Source: Bacilli bacterium
Lineage (GTDB): Bacteria; Bacillota_I; Bacilli_A; RFN20; CAG-826
Length of the DNA stretch: 64,000 nt
Reading direction: 5' to 3'
Assembly: GCA_017651565.1 (NCBI GenBank)
Contig: JAGCCQ010000050.1
Span: 52,172 to 116,171, forward strand
Position numbers and translations under genes: made by a program. Each line of letters opens with the position of its first letter. Position 1 is the first letter of the stretch. Below the pieces are notes generated by a model. The model was not told the origin of the DNA. It saw only the letters and a program-made list of their open reading frames with translations, and made no database searches. Shown piece by piece: positions 7,707-15,737 of the stretch.

Positions 7707-10238
7707 ATGAAAAGTACATTAATAGAAAGTACAAAATCAAAGTTTCAAGTACTAGCACAAAAACCAGCAAATGTCTTAAAAAGAATACAGGGCGTACTTT
7801 CAGACTTTGGTTCTAATAGAAATGGTAGAATATATCCAAGAGAGTTATGGGAAAATGTAATTAATTCAGATTATGTAAAAGAAATGATTGACTCTCACGG
7901 ACTTGTTGGAGAATTAGACCACCCAGAAGAAAGACTTGAAATATCACTTCAAAATGTTTCGCACGTTATTAATGATATGTGGATCGAAGGCGATAAAGTT
8001 ATGGGTGTTATAGATATATTACCAACACCAAACGGAAAGATTGTAAATGAATTATTAGACTATGGTACTGATATTGGTATTAGTTCTCGTGGTGCTGGTT
8101 CTGTAGGTGCTGGAAATATAGTTGATCCAGATTATCAATTTATAACTTTTGATTTTGTAGCAAGACCTAGTTGTGAGGCAGCTAGACTTAACACAATTCT
8201 TGAGGGTGTTAAAGTTGATCTAGAGAACAACAGTGACGATAAAGTAAATAAAATACTAGAAAGTTATAAGTCAGAACTAAAAGAAAGTTCTGATGGTGCT
8301 GATATAACAGATGAAGAGAAAGAGTTTTATGGCTATGGAAATAGATATAGAACTTTAGAGCAAATGATTAAGTTATTTAAACAATATTCTTATGAGTTTG
8401 AAACTAAAGCACACAGGGAGAAAAATGAGTTCTATAGAGGACTTGCTGAAGGTTATAGTAGGGCTTCCTTTGAGTTAGAACATAATCTAGATCCAGAGAA
8501 ACATAAATTAAACGAGGCTATGTCAGATCAAGAAGTATATAAAGTAGTGCTTAATTGGTATAAAGATCAAATTGAGGCTGGTAAAATGACACTTAATCAG
8601 TGTTACGAGTTACTATCAGATAAAGCAAAGGTTAGTTTAAATAAATTAGTTGATAAATCTAAAATACAAGAAAGTATAAGAGCAACATTAAAAAAACCTT
8701 TAAGAGAAGCCGTTGAAACAGTTTATTATACTCTTGCTATACCAACTGAAAAGGGGGAGCGTAACTTATTAGTTAAGGCTCCAAAGAAGTATAATATTGA
8801 TAGTAAAGAAGATTATCTAAAACTTGTTGATGATTTATATAAAAAAGGTTTAATTAATTTAGACGAAAAAGAAGATTTTGAGTTTGGTAATTTCAAATGT
8901 ATTGAAAGAGACGATTCAGCAGAGTTTTTCATAAGCCACGGAATTAAACTATTAGACTTAACATCTAAAGGTAATAAGTTAAAGGAAGACTATGAAGACT
9001 ATGCAAACAAAGGAGAATACTCTGATAAAGTATTTGTTGCTAAAGCAAATGACAACGAAAGAAAAAACTTAAAAAAAGAACTTGCTAAAAGATTTAAAGT
9101 AGGTACAAGAGTTTATGTTTATGGAGAAGGTCCTGGAAGTGTAAAACTATATGATGAGAAAAATGGAGAGTTTGGATCTGTAAAAGTTTTATTAGATAGG
9201 GGAGAGTTGATCCCTGTTAGTCTTGGTGTAGACCGTATTGATTTGATAAAAGATGTTGAATCTTTCGTTTGTTATAACTGTGGAAAGTATTTTGTAGGTA
9301 AGTTAAAACAAAATGGTACTATGCCTAACTGTCCTAATTGCTATGAGACAGTATATAAAGACGATGATAGAAGAGATAGTGACGGACACGCTAATAAGGA
9401 CGTGCATATCCATAAACTAGGAGAGTCATATAAAATGATAGGTAAACCAATATATGAAGCATATAACCCAAAAGAAGATCAAAAATATAAAAAGATGATC
9501 CAGGATGAGTTTGGCTATTGTATAGATGAGATAGATGTAGAAGGACCTGGAGAAATCTGGATATACCTTAAAGATAAATATATATCATCAGAGATGGAAG
9601 GACACACAATTCACGAGCAAACTTTTAAGGCTTGTTATGAAATGCTTAAAAATGGAATCGAAGAATCGTTAAGTGAATCTGCTGACGGTGTACCTTCATC
9701 ACTAGAACTAAATACAGGAGTACTTCCAATAATAGATACAGGTATTTATGGGCGTGAAGAAGATATATGGCGTTATATAGAAGATGACGAAGGAAGTTAT
9801 GAGGATGGTCCAGAAACTATGGAAGATCTAGATAAGGCTATGATAGACATCGGTGGACCTATGCTTCAAGAGATGATACAGGAAGTTTTACCGAGTGCTA
9901 CTGTAGAAGTAACAGGGGTACATCATCCTACTTTCTATAACTATTCAACTGATGAGTTAGAGTTTAATTTAGGATATGATCCAAATGAACTTAATGAACT
10001 TATTAATAGAGCCGTTAGTGAAAAAGAGTTTGAAGAATACTTAAAATCATTTAGTAGTTACAGTGGTTTTGTTTCATTTATGGCTGATAATCTAGAGGAC
10101 TTTGATACAGAAGACTATTGGAAAAAAGCAGTACAAGTTTTATGTTACTACCTAGGGGACAAAAAAGATTATCACGAAGCATTAAACTATGAAGCAACAA
10201 CCGATTTCTGGGATGATGTTATTCAATCTTTTAGATAA
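7707..10238 (+). CDS. T4 gp21-like prohead protease fused to a long multi-domain tail
   Basis: 843 residues. Residues 1-165 are a prohead protease of the gp21/U9 type: GELDHP with His72, ISSRG with Ser126-127, and a downstream FDFVARPS segment. These proteases cut scaffold and capsid precursors after (L/I)-x-E. The protease is normally about 200-230 residues, so some 650 residues are extra. That extension has candidate cut sites at Glu193, Glu270, Glu334, Glu427, Glu573 and Glu658, and a zinc ribbon (C522, C525, C542, C545). No separate scaffold gene lies between it and the capsid gene, so the tail may be the head core. An early self-cut at Leu-Ile-Glu 5-7 is possible. Confidence 0.85.
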   Translation: MKSTLIESTKSKFQVLAQKPANVLKRIQGVLSDFGSNRNGRIYPRELWENVINSDYVKEMIDSHGLVGELDHPEERLEISLQNVSHVINDMWIEGDKVMGVIDILPTPNGKIVNELLDYGTDIGISSRGAGSVGAGNIVDPDYQFITFDFVARPSCEAARLNTILEGVKVDLENNSDDKVNKILESYKSELKESSDGADITDEEKEFYGYGNRYRTLEQMIKLFKQYSYEFETKAHREKNEFYRGLAEGYSRASFELEHNLDPEKHKLNEAMSDQEVYKVVLNWYKDQIEAGKMTLNQCYELLSDKAKVSLNKLVDKSKIQESIRATLKKPLREAVETVYYTLAIPTEKGERNLLVKAPKKYNIDSKEDYLKLVDDLYKKGLINLDEKEDFEFGNFKCIERDDSAEFFISHGIKLLDLTSKGNKLKEDYEDYANKGEYSDKVFVAKANDNERKNLKKELAKRFKVGTRVYVYGEGPGSVKLYDEKNGEFGSVKVLLDRGELIPVSLGVDRIDLIKDVESFVCYNCGKYFVGKLKQNGTMPNCPNCYETVYKDDDRRDSDGHANKDVHIHKLGESYKMIGKPIYEAYNPKEDQKYKKMIQDEFGYCIDEIDVEGPGEIWIYLKDKYISSEMEGHTIHEQTFKACYEMLKNGIEESLSESADGVPSSLELNTGVLPIIDTGIYGREEDIWRYIEDDEGSYEDGPETMEDLDKAMIDIGGPMLQEMIQEVLPSATVEVTGVHHPTFYNYSTDELEFNLGYDPNELNELINRAVSEKEFEEYLKSFSSYSGFVSFMADNLEDFDTEDYWKKAVQVLCYYLGDKKDYHEALNYEATTDFWDDVIQSFR

Positions 10239-10245
10239 AAATAAT

Positions 10246-10290
10246 AAAAAGAACAAAGTTTGTAATTTTTTACATTTTTTGTTCTTTTTT
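10246..10290 (+). terminator. Terminator before the major capsid gene
   Basis: AAAAAGAACAAA pairs with the T-rich TTTGTTCTTTTT arm around an inner TGTAA/TTACA stem. The T-run continues into the late-type promoter motif. Confidence 0.75.
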
Positions 10291-10305
10291 TATATATAAT
10301 AGTAG
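10284..10305 (+). promoter_or_regulatory. Late-type promoter motif, copy 2 (capsid operon)
   Basis: TTTTTTTATATATAATAGTAG follows directly on the terminator T-run and precedes the 125-nt capsid leader. It is nearly identical to the motif at 12178. Confidence 0.55.
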
Positions 10306-10425
10306 AAGAGTAAAATAACTCTTTATTGTGTTGCACTAATAGAGAAATTAGAAACTGTCTATTGGTTTACAGTGCTACTTACTACTATTACCACTAACAC
10401 AAGAAAAATATTATAGGAGGAAATG
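10306..10425 (+). promoter_or_regulatory. Structured 5' leader of the major capsid gene
   Basis: Nested pairings are visible: AAGAGT/ACTCTT (10306-10323); TTGTGTT (10326-10332) with AACACAA (10396-10402); GCACT (10333-10337) with AGTGC (10371-10375); AATAG (10338-10342) with CTATT (10359-10363). CTACTATTA near 10383-10391 also complements TAATAGTAG upstream. It may stabilise the message or be a binding site for autoregulation. Confidence 0.55.
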
Positions 10426-10429
10426 AAAA

Positions 10430-11785
10430 ATGGAAGTTAGACAATACTTAACTGAAAACGAACATTTACTTCGTAAACATAGCCGTATGATTAGTGCTGT
10501 AAACAAAGCATTAAAAGAAAATGCTAATTACGGAAGAGAATTAGATGAGTTTAAAAAAGCTAATTTAGCAGTTATGCTTGAAAATGTTTCACACGCTTTT
10601 GATGTTAGAAAAAAACTTACTGAAGCACAAGGAACACAAGTAGGAGACATAGCAAAGAAAAATGACTATTTAAACTTAATCTCTGCAGTAATGCCAACAC
10701 TAGTTGCTGAAGACCTAGTAAATGTGCAACCTTTAAAACAAAAAGCAGGAGTAGTTTACTACTTAAAAAATGTTTTTGATGATGATAAAGGTGGAATTAG
10801 CAAGGGAGATGTAATATCTTCATTTGAAAGAGTTTATGTAGAAGACTCAAAACTAAATAGTGCGTTTAATTATTCTGCTGAAACTGTAGATAGCGAAGCA
10901 CTAACTATCGTAGAAGGATCAGCAAAATTAGCTTGGATACCTGTAGTACCAGGATCAGTTGTAATCGGTACTGATACAGATGACGGAGAAGGTCATATCG
11001 GAACAGCAACTATTGATTACGAAACAGGTGTTATCACAGGTTTAACAGATCAAACTGAAGCGTCTTATAAACAAGACCTATATCAAGCACCAATTAGAGT
11101 GCCAAGAGTAAAAACAATCGTTACTGATATTACTGTAACAGCAAGACCTAGAAAACTAGCAACTGCTTTCAGTTTAGACGCAGCTTACGATTTACAAATG
11201 ACACAAAATGTTGATTTACAATCAATCATCGCTGGTGCAGCTACTGATGAAATCAGAAGCGAAATTGATGGAGAAATCTTAAATGATTTAGCAAACTCTG
11301 GAACATCAATGACTATAAGTTGGAACCAACCTGTACCATTTGGTATTTCAAAGTTCGATCACTATGAAAGTTTCTATCAAACAATCGTTGAGGGTGCTAA
11401 TAAGATTTATGCTAAAACTCGTAGAATTACAGGAAACTTTGTAATTGTAGGAGAAAACGCAGCTAATGTTATTGAAACTCACTCAAAGTTTAAGGCAGCT
11501 GCTAGTCTTAATGAGGCTGGACCACACGTTGCTGGAACACTTAACGGTAAGTACCTAGTTGTTAAAAACCCTTACTTTGACGCAGATCAATTCGTAATCG
11601 GTTACAACGGAGATACTCCTTGGGATGGTGGTTATGTTTATGCTCCATATATGGCAATTACATCAACTCAATTCATTATGGGAGAAAACTTCTTGGGTAC
11701 TCAAGGATATGCAACTTCTTACGCAAAGAAATTACTTTCTGGTAACTTCTATGTAAACGGAACAATAACACATATCACTGAATAG
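10430..11785 (+). CDS. Major capsid protein (T4 gp23-like)
   Basis: 451 residues, ATG 9 nt after GGAGG. An ATG at 10423 is out of frame. The N-terminal 65 residues are helical and charged, with a Leu-Thr-Glu/Ala site at 63-66. T4 gp23 is matured by cutting after Glu65, so both position and sequence agree. The body has HK97-fold character typical of myovirus capsid proteins. It follows the protease gene and its own terminator, late motif and structured leader, as expected for the most abundant virion protein. Confidence 0.88.
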   Translation: MEVRQYLTENEHLLRKHSRMISAVNKALKENANYGRELDEFKKANLAVMLENVSHAFDVRKKLTEAQGTQVGDIAKKNDYLNLISAVMPTLVAEDLVNVQPLKQKAGVVYYLKNVFDDDKGGISKGDVISSFERVYVEDSKLNSAFNYSAETVDSEALTIVEGSAKLAWIPVVPGSVVIGTDTDDGEGHIGTATIDYETGVITGLTDQTEASYKQDLYQAPIRVPRVKTIVTDITVTARPRKLATAFSLDAAYDLQMTQNVDLQSIIAGAATDEIRSEIDGEILNDLANSGTSMTISWNQPVPFGISKFDHYESFYQTIVEGANKIYAKTRRITGNFVIVGENAANVIETHSKFKAAASLNEAGPHVAGTLNGKYLVVKNPYFDADQFVIGYNGDTPWDGGYVYAPYMAITSTQFIMGENFLGTQGYATSYAKKLLSGNFYVNGTITHITE

Positions 11786-11822
11786 TTAAGAGATCAAAAA
11801 CCTTTTGTAAAATTGTAATTTT

Positions 11823-11858
11823 AAAAAAGAACCTTATGCAAGGGTTCTTTTTTTTCTG
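11823..11858 (+). terminator. Terminator after the capsid gene
   Basis: AAAAAAGAACC and GGGTTCTTTTTT form a stem around a TTATGCAA loop, ending in a run of eight T. Confidence 0.9.
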
Positions 11859-11863
11859 GTAAT

Positions 11864-11892
11864 TTGACAAATCTGGCAAAATATGGTAATAT
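11864..11892 (+). promoter_or_regulatory. Sigma-70-type promoter of small cassette A
   Basis: TTGACA (11864-11869), a 17-bp spacer and TAATAT (11887-11892). TGGTAA flanks the -35 box. The spacer holds TGGCAAAA (11874-11881), which is the reverse complement of TTTTGCCA in the promoter at 17792 and may be an operator. Confidence 0.8.
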
Positions 11893-11919
11893 TATTAGCA
11901 ACTAAAAGGAGGGGATAAA

Positions 11920-12114
11920 ATGCCAATACAAGAATTACTTACAGTATTAAGGGACAAAGATACTGTTTATTTAGAGTTGAATAATAAGGCTGGTTATATA
12001 GATACACATTATATAGGCGTTAGTGAAATTAAACTTATACAAAAATATCTAACAGCAAAGGTGGACTCTATATCAGTATTTAAGGGAAAACTTTATATTA
12101 AAGTACATTTATAG
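11920..12114 (+). CDS. Small protein of host-promoter cassette A
   Basis: 64 residues, ATG after AAGGAGGGG. It is beta-rich with a Lys-rich C-terminus (KGKLYIKVHL), and no family is recognised. It has its own TTGACA-17-TAATAT promoter, lies after the capsid terminator and is followed by another terminator. It is therefore an independent transcription unit inserted between late operons, probably expressed early or constitutively. This is a moron-like arrangement. Confidence 0.7.
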   Translation: MPIQELLTVLRDKDTVYLELNNKAGYIDTHYIGVSEIKLIQKYLTAKVDSISVFKGKLYIKVHL

Positions 12115-12144
12115 GATCTATAGTAAAAGACTATAGATCTTTTT
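12115..12144 (+). terminator. Terminator of cassette A
   Basis: GATCTATAGT and ACTATAGATC form a perfect 10-bp stem around AAAAG, followed by TTTTTATTT. Confidence 0.9.
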
Positions 12145-12160
12145 ATTTGTAAACCTATTT

Positions 12161-12185
12161 AAAGAGACTTTTGTCTCTTTTTTAT
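12161..12185 (+). terminator. Second terminator
   Basis: AAAGAGAC, TTTT, GTCTCTTT form a stem-loop followed by T residues that merge into the late-type motif. Confidence 0.8.
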
Positions 12186-12212
12186 ATATAATAGTAGAGT
12201 TAGAGAAACTCT
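12178..12212 (+). promoter_or_regulatory. Late-type promoter motif, copy 3, with 5' hairpin
   Basis: TTTTTTATATATAATAGTAG is followed by a TAGAGTT/AACTCTA hairpin, the same order as before the capsid gene. The hairpin would lie near the 5' end of the transcript. Confidence 0.55.
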
Positions 12213-12235
12213 ATTTGTTATTAGGAGGAGTGTAT

Positions 12236-12700
12236 ATGGAAGACAAATATAACATATTAATCACTTATAGTGGAGATGGAGATTTTAAGTTTATAGTAAG
12301 ACGCATAGGGGAGATCATAATTTCAAAAACAAGACCTGTTTATATCTATAATGTAACGGCTGATGTTGTAAATGATTTAAGACCATTAAGAAGATTATTA
12401 CTTAATGTAAGCATTGGATCAAAACCTGATGGTGCTTATAAAGTGTATGATTTTGATAATTATACAAATATGCCAAAGGCTTTTGTGGGACAAAGACCTA
12501 ACTTTGTAGAACACGCACCAATAACTAACGCTGAAATATCAAGTATACTTAAAAGTGGGACAAAAGGTCCTGAAGTTATTGAAGAAGTTAAACCTCAAGT
12601 GCAAGGAACTACTAAAGAAGAAGAAAAAGCCCCTGAAGTAAAAGTAGAAAAGCCAAAAGCAAAATCAACTAAAGCAAAACCAAAGAAAAAGAAAAAATAA
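12236..12700 (+). CDS. Small head protein with basic Lys-rich tail
   Basis: 154 residues from ATG 12236, which follows TTAGGAGGAG. An upstream in-frame codon lacks a site. The N-terminal 100 residues are a compact alpha/beta domain. The last 45 residues are low-complexity, rich in Lys, Pro, Ala and Glu, ending in a polylysine run. Position directly after the capsid gene suggests a capsid accessory, decoration or head-completion protein. The basic tail could bind DNA or the capsid surface. No family is recognised. Confidence 0.6.
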   Translation: MEDKYNILITYSGDGDFKFIVRRIGEIIISKTRPVYIYNVTADVVNDLRPLRRLLLNVSIGSKPDGAYKVYDFDNYTNMPKAFVGQRPNFVEHAPITNAEISSILKSGTKGPEVIEEVKPQVQGTTKEEEKAPEVKVEKPKAKSTKAKPKKKKK

Positions 12701-12712
12701 GGTGGTTGTTAT

Positions 12713-13369
12713 ATGACTAACGATGAATTAAGAAATTATATAAGGACAATGCTTGGAGATAGTTTTGTCGATGTAGAGATAACTGATGAAGATATTTATA
12801 CAATAGTAAGACAGGCTCTTTCAAAAGTTGCACCCTACTACGATGGAAGGCGTTTTATACTAGGACACGGACCTGTTGTAGATTTATCTAGTCACACTAA
12901 TATTAAAGAGATAATAAATGTATATAATACTAGTAATGTAAATATATATTCAATGCAAGAATATGTTTTTGGTGGTAGTGATATACTTATTTATTCAGCA
13001 ACAATAATGGATAGGCTAGAGTTATATAATTGTTATAAAATGTTATATAATGAACTAAATAATCTAAAAGGTATTAGTTTTAGATATATAAAACCTACGC
13101 TTTATGTTGATGGATATACAGACGATGTCTTAATCGAGGCTATGGTTCGTCCAGAAAGTTTATACGATATAGATAGAAATAGTGAATATTTTGCTTGGGT
13201 TAAAGACTATTGTCTTGCTCTTGCAAAAGAATTAGTTGGTAGAACCAGATCAAAGTTCTCTGTTGATGGAAGTCCATATCAACTAGACGGGGATAGGCTA
13301 TTAGGAGAGGCTCAAACAATGAAGCAAGAGTTAGAGGCAAGACTAATAGGATCTATCTTTATATTATAG
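12713..13369 (+). CDS. Head-completion or neck protein
   Basis: 218 residues, ATG after AAGGTGG. The helical N-terminus (residues 1-35), central aromatic segments and C-terminal helix match the general style of myovirus connector or neck proteins (T4 gp13 region). I cannot name the family from the sequence alone. It starts the run of genes leading to the tail sheath. Confidence 0.5.
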   Translation: MTNDELRNYIRTMLGDSFVDVEITDEDIYTIVRQALSKVAPYYDGRRFILGHGPVVDLSSHTNIKEIINVYNTSNVNIYSMQEYVFGGSDILIYSATIMDRLELYNCYKMLYNELNNLKGISFRYIKPTLYVDGYTDDVLIEAMVRPESLYDIDRNSEYFAWVKDYCLALAKELVGRTRSKFSVDGSPYQLDGDRLLGEAQTMKQELEARLIGSIFIL

Positions 13370-13382
13370 AGGAGGAAATGAT

Positions 13383-14183
13383 ATGCTACTTTATAAAGGA
13401 GATAAGTTTATAAAAGGTAAAAAGTTTACAATAAATGAGTCTGTTTATAGATTTCAAAAAAGAGATAATAATGATAATCTTATTTTTGAGGGTATAAATG
13501 GGAGTAAGTTAAAACTAACAGAAGAAGAGTTTAATAACAAGTCAAGAAAAGTAACAGAGGGAATACACAGTTACGGTTTAGGTAGAAGTTGTCATAGAAA
13601 AAGAAGCCTAACTGAAGGAGACGGATCTGCTAGAGAACTAGCGTATAGTGTAGTTGATAACTTTAAAAAGATCACAGGAAGAGATTTAAAAGATATATTC
13701 AACTATTCAAATACCGAAGACGCTGTAGTTTTCAATCAAGATGTTGTTGACGAAACTAGTGATAAAATTAAGGAATATCTTGAAGATAAAGGAGTAAACG
13801 GTTGGGAATTAGATAAAGTTTGGGAGTTTCTAGATGATATTTTAATACCTATGTGGAACGATTATATCCCTGATGATTTTGATATGAACGCTGTCAAAGA
13901 CGAGAAGAAACCTGTTAGTAAAAATAAGAGTAGTGGTAATGACTTGGCAGGTAAGGTAAATAATATAATTACTGATACAGCACAAAGTTTTTTAAATGAT
14001 TTAGACTCTGCTAGTGAGGATGAACTTACTGAATACTTTGGTACTTCTGATCCTAATGTAGTATCAAAAGTTATTACTAACTTTGAAGAAAAGTTAGAGG
14101 CTGTTATGAAAGATGAACTATATTTAGATCAAGCAGATTTACTTCAACAGTTAGACTTTAAAAATCACTCTAAAAGAGTATAA
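13383..14183 (+). CDS. Head-module protein with processing-type linker
   Basis: 266 residues, ATG after GAGGAGG. An N-terminal beta-rich part (1-70) is followed by Arg-Ser-Cys-His-Arg-Lys-Arg-Ser-Leu-Thr-Glu near residues 67-77. This has the same Ser-Cys, basic run, L-x-E order as the linkers in the polyprotein at 3-1079. The remainder is acidic and helical. Prohead protease cleavage after this Glu would release two domains. No family is recognised. Confidence 0.5.
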   Translation: MLLYKGDKFIKGKKFTINESVYRFQKRDNNDNLIFEGINGSKLKLTEEEFNNKSRKVTEGIHSYGLGRSCHRKRSLTEGDGSARELAYSVVDNFKKITGRDLKDIFNYSNTEDAVVFNQDVVDETSDKIKEYLEDKGVNGWELDKVWEFLDDILIPMWNDYIPDDFDMNAVKDEKKPVSKNKSSGNDLAGKVNNIITDTAQSFLNDLDSASEDELTEYFGTSDPNVVSKVITNFEEKLEAVMKDELYLDQADLLQQLDFKNHSKRV

Positions 14184-14200
14184 ACTAGAAAGAGGTTACT

Positions 14201-14767
14201 ATGGATAATAAGACAGAGCGTAAGACTAGAGGTAGTCTTTATCCATCAGAAAGAGAAATCGAACTATACAGGAAGAGGTTTGTTGAAGGTGCTAACCAAA
14301 GAGGTAAAACAGGACTTCTATACCAAGTTGACGAAGAGAATAGCCAGAATATAGGAACAGATAGTTATTACTCATATCTTGCCCCTGTAGAAGTGTCCTA
14401 CTATCTAGTACAAAACCCAAAACCAAAGTTGATCCAAAAACTAGGTTGGAACGTGGAGGATAGTAGTACAAAGCCAATGATATGTTATCTAACATTTAAG
14501 GACTCGTCTGGTAATAACATAAACCCTAGTGAGGGTGCTATGTTAGAAGTTTCATATCGTTATACAAATCACGAGATGAAATATAAACCAGAACAGTTTG
14601 ACATATTAGCGTCTGTTGTAGATTTTGACTTAAATATGTTTATATGTAACCTAGTACCACACAGGGAACAAGCAAAACCTGTTGAAGAGTTACCAACACC
14701 AAGTGATCCAATTAATGAGAATAGATGGTTTGATAGAAAACTTATTTATCCAGAGGAGAAAGATTAA
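14201..14767 (+). CDS. Neck or head-tail connector protein
   Basis: 188 residues, ATG after AGAGG. It is beta-rich with a Pro-rich C-terminal tail and no transmembrane segment. The gene stop overlaps the next start (TAATG), so translation is coupled. Its place between head genes and the sheath fits a neck protein of the T4 gp14 kind, but that is an inference from order. Confidence 0.45.
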   Translation: MDNKTERKTRGSLYPSEREIELYRKRFVEGANQRGKTGLLYQVDEENSQNIGTDSYYSYLAPVEVSYYLVQNPKPKLIQKLGWNVEDSSTKPMICYLTFKDSSGNNINPSEGAMLEVSYRYTNHEMKYKPEQFDILASVVDFDLNMFICNLVPHREQAKPVEELPTPSDPINENRWFDRKLIYPEEKD

Positions 14768-15072
14768 TGTATTTAGCAGACTTGGGTAATGACGCTTTAA
14801 GTGGTTATGTTATTAAACTAATACAAGATAAAGTAAAGACAGAATTATTGGAGTATAAACATTTATTAGATGAGTTATACCAAAGATATTCTGAAGAAGA
14901 TATTAAAAGAGCCATTGATCTAGGAATATCTAGGGTTGGTAATAAGGTATATATGCAAACAGATAATCTTAATGGAGAGATATTAAGATTTATAGAGTAT
15001 GGTACAGGTAGAACAAAACCGTTACAGTTAGTAACAAAAGCAGTTCGTTTCATTATGGGAGGTAGAGTATGA
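14767..15072 (+). CDS. Small head-tail joining protein
   Basis: 101 residues, starting in the TAATG overlap with the previous gene and ending in an ATGA overlap with the next. A helical N-terminus is followed by a short basic segment with Gly-Thr-Gly-Arg-Thr. The stop is TGA, one of the cases showing that TGA is a stop here. Function is inferred only from the tightly coupled head-to-tail gene cluster. Confidence 0.5.
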   Translation: MYLADLGNDALSGYVIKLIQDKVKTELLEYKHLLDELYQRYSEEDIKRAIDLGISRVGNKVYMQTDNLNGEILRFIEYGTGRTKPLQLVTKAVRFIMGGRV

Positions 15073-15737
15073 ATAATAGTATTGATAATAATTTTAGTAC
15101 ATATCATAAAGCCTTAATGGAACTTATACAAAGAGTATTTAGTGGAGATGTTGTATTGGAATCAACAGAATCAGCCTACGATAATGCGATAAAACAGATC
15201 AAAGGCAAGATGAAGTTTCCATTTATATCAATATACCCACTTCCAACAATATCATTTGATAATAGTAAAAATAGTTTCCCTTCATATCATCTAGGAGGTA
15301 AGATGTTTAAAGAACTTCCAACTTTTGATGAGTATGGTAATTTTACGGGAACTGATGAAAACTATGCTAAAAATGTTAAAACATTATATATTATTATAGG
15401 GTATCAAGTTGATGTTTGGGGTACAGACAGAAAGTCAGCTGAAGATGTGGTAAGAGAGTTATCTTTCTGGTTTTATGAGAACCAGGAGTTAACTATATCA
15501 TATTATGGCGTACCACTAACATTTACATTTACTGTTGGCAACGCCGTACAAGATAATACCGACTTGGTAAACTATGAGAATAACAATAAGATATATAGAT
15601 TTACAATGAATATAGAACTTTCCACAGCACTATTTAGGACAGAGAATTACTTTACTGTCAAAACACCGATTATCGAGATTGGTTATAAAATTGATGAAAA
15701 CAATAATGAGGAGGAAAAAGATGATACCAAGAGTTAA
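15069..15737 (+). CDS. Tail-completion or neck protein
   Basis: 222 residues, ATG overlapping the previous stop. The N-terminal helix, central beta-rich part with V-D-V-W and C-terminal acidic tail resemble tail-terminator-type proteins found just before sheath genes in myoviruses. It overlaps the sheath gene by 17 nt. The assignment is from position and general fold character. Confidence 0.5.
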   Translation: MNNSIDNNFSTYHKALMELIQRVFSGDVVLESTESAYDNAIKQIKGKMKFPFISIYPLPTISFDNSKNSFPSYHLGGKMFKELPTFDEYGNFTGTDENYAKNVKTLYIIIGYQVDVWGTDRKSAEDVVRELSFWFYENQELTISYYGVPLTFTFTVGNAVQDNTDLVNYENNNKIYRFTMNIELSTALFRTENYFTVKTPIIEIGYKIDENNNEEEKDDTKS

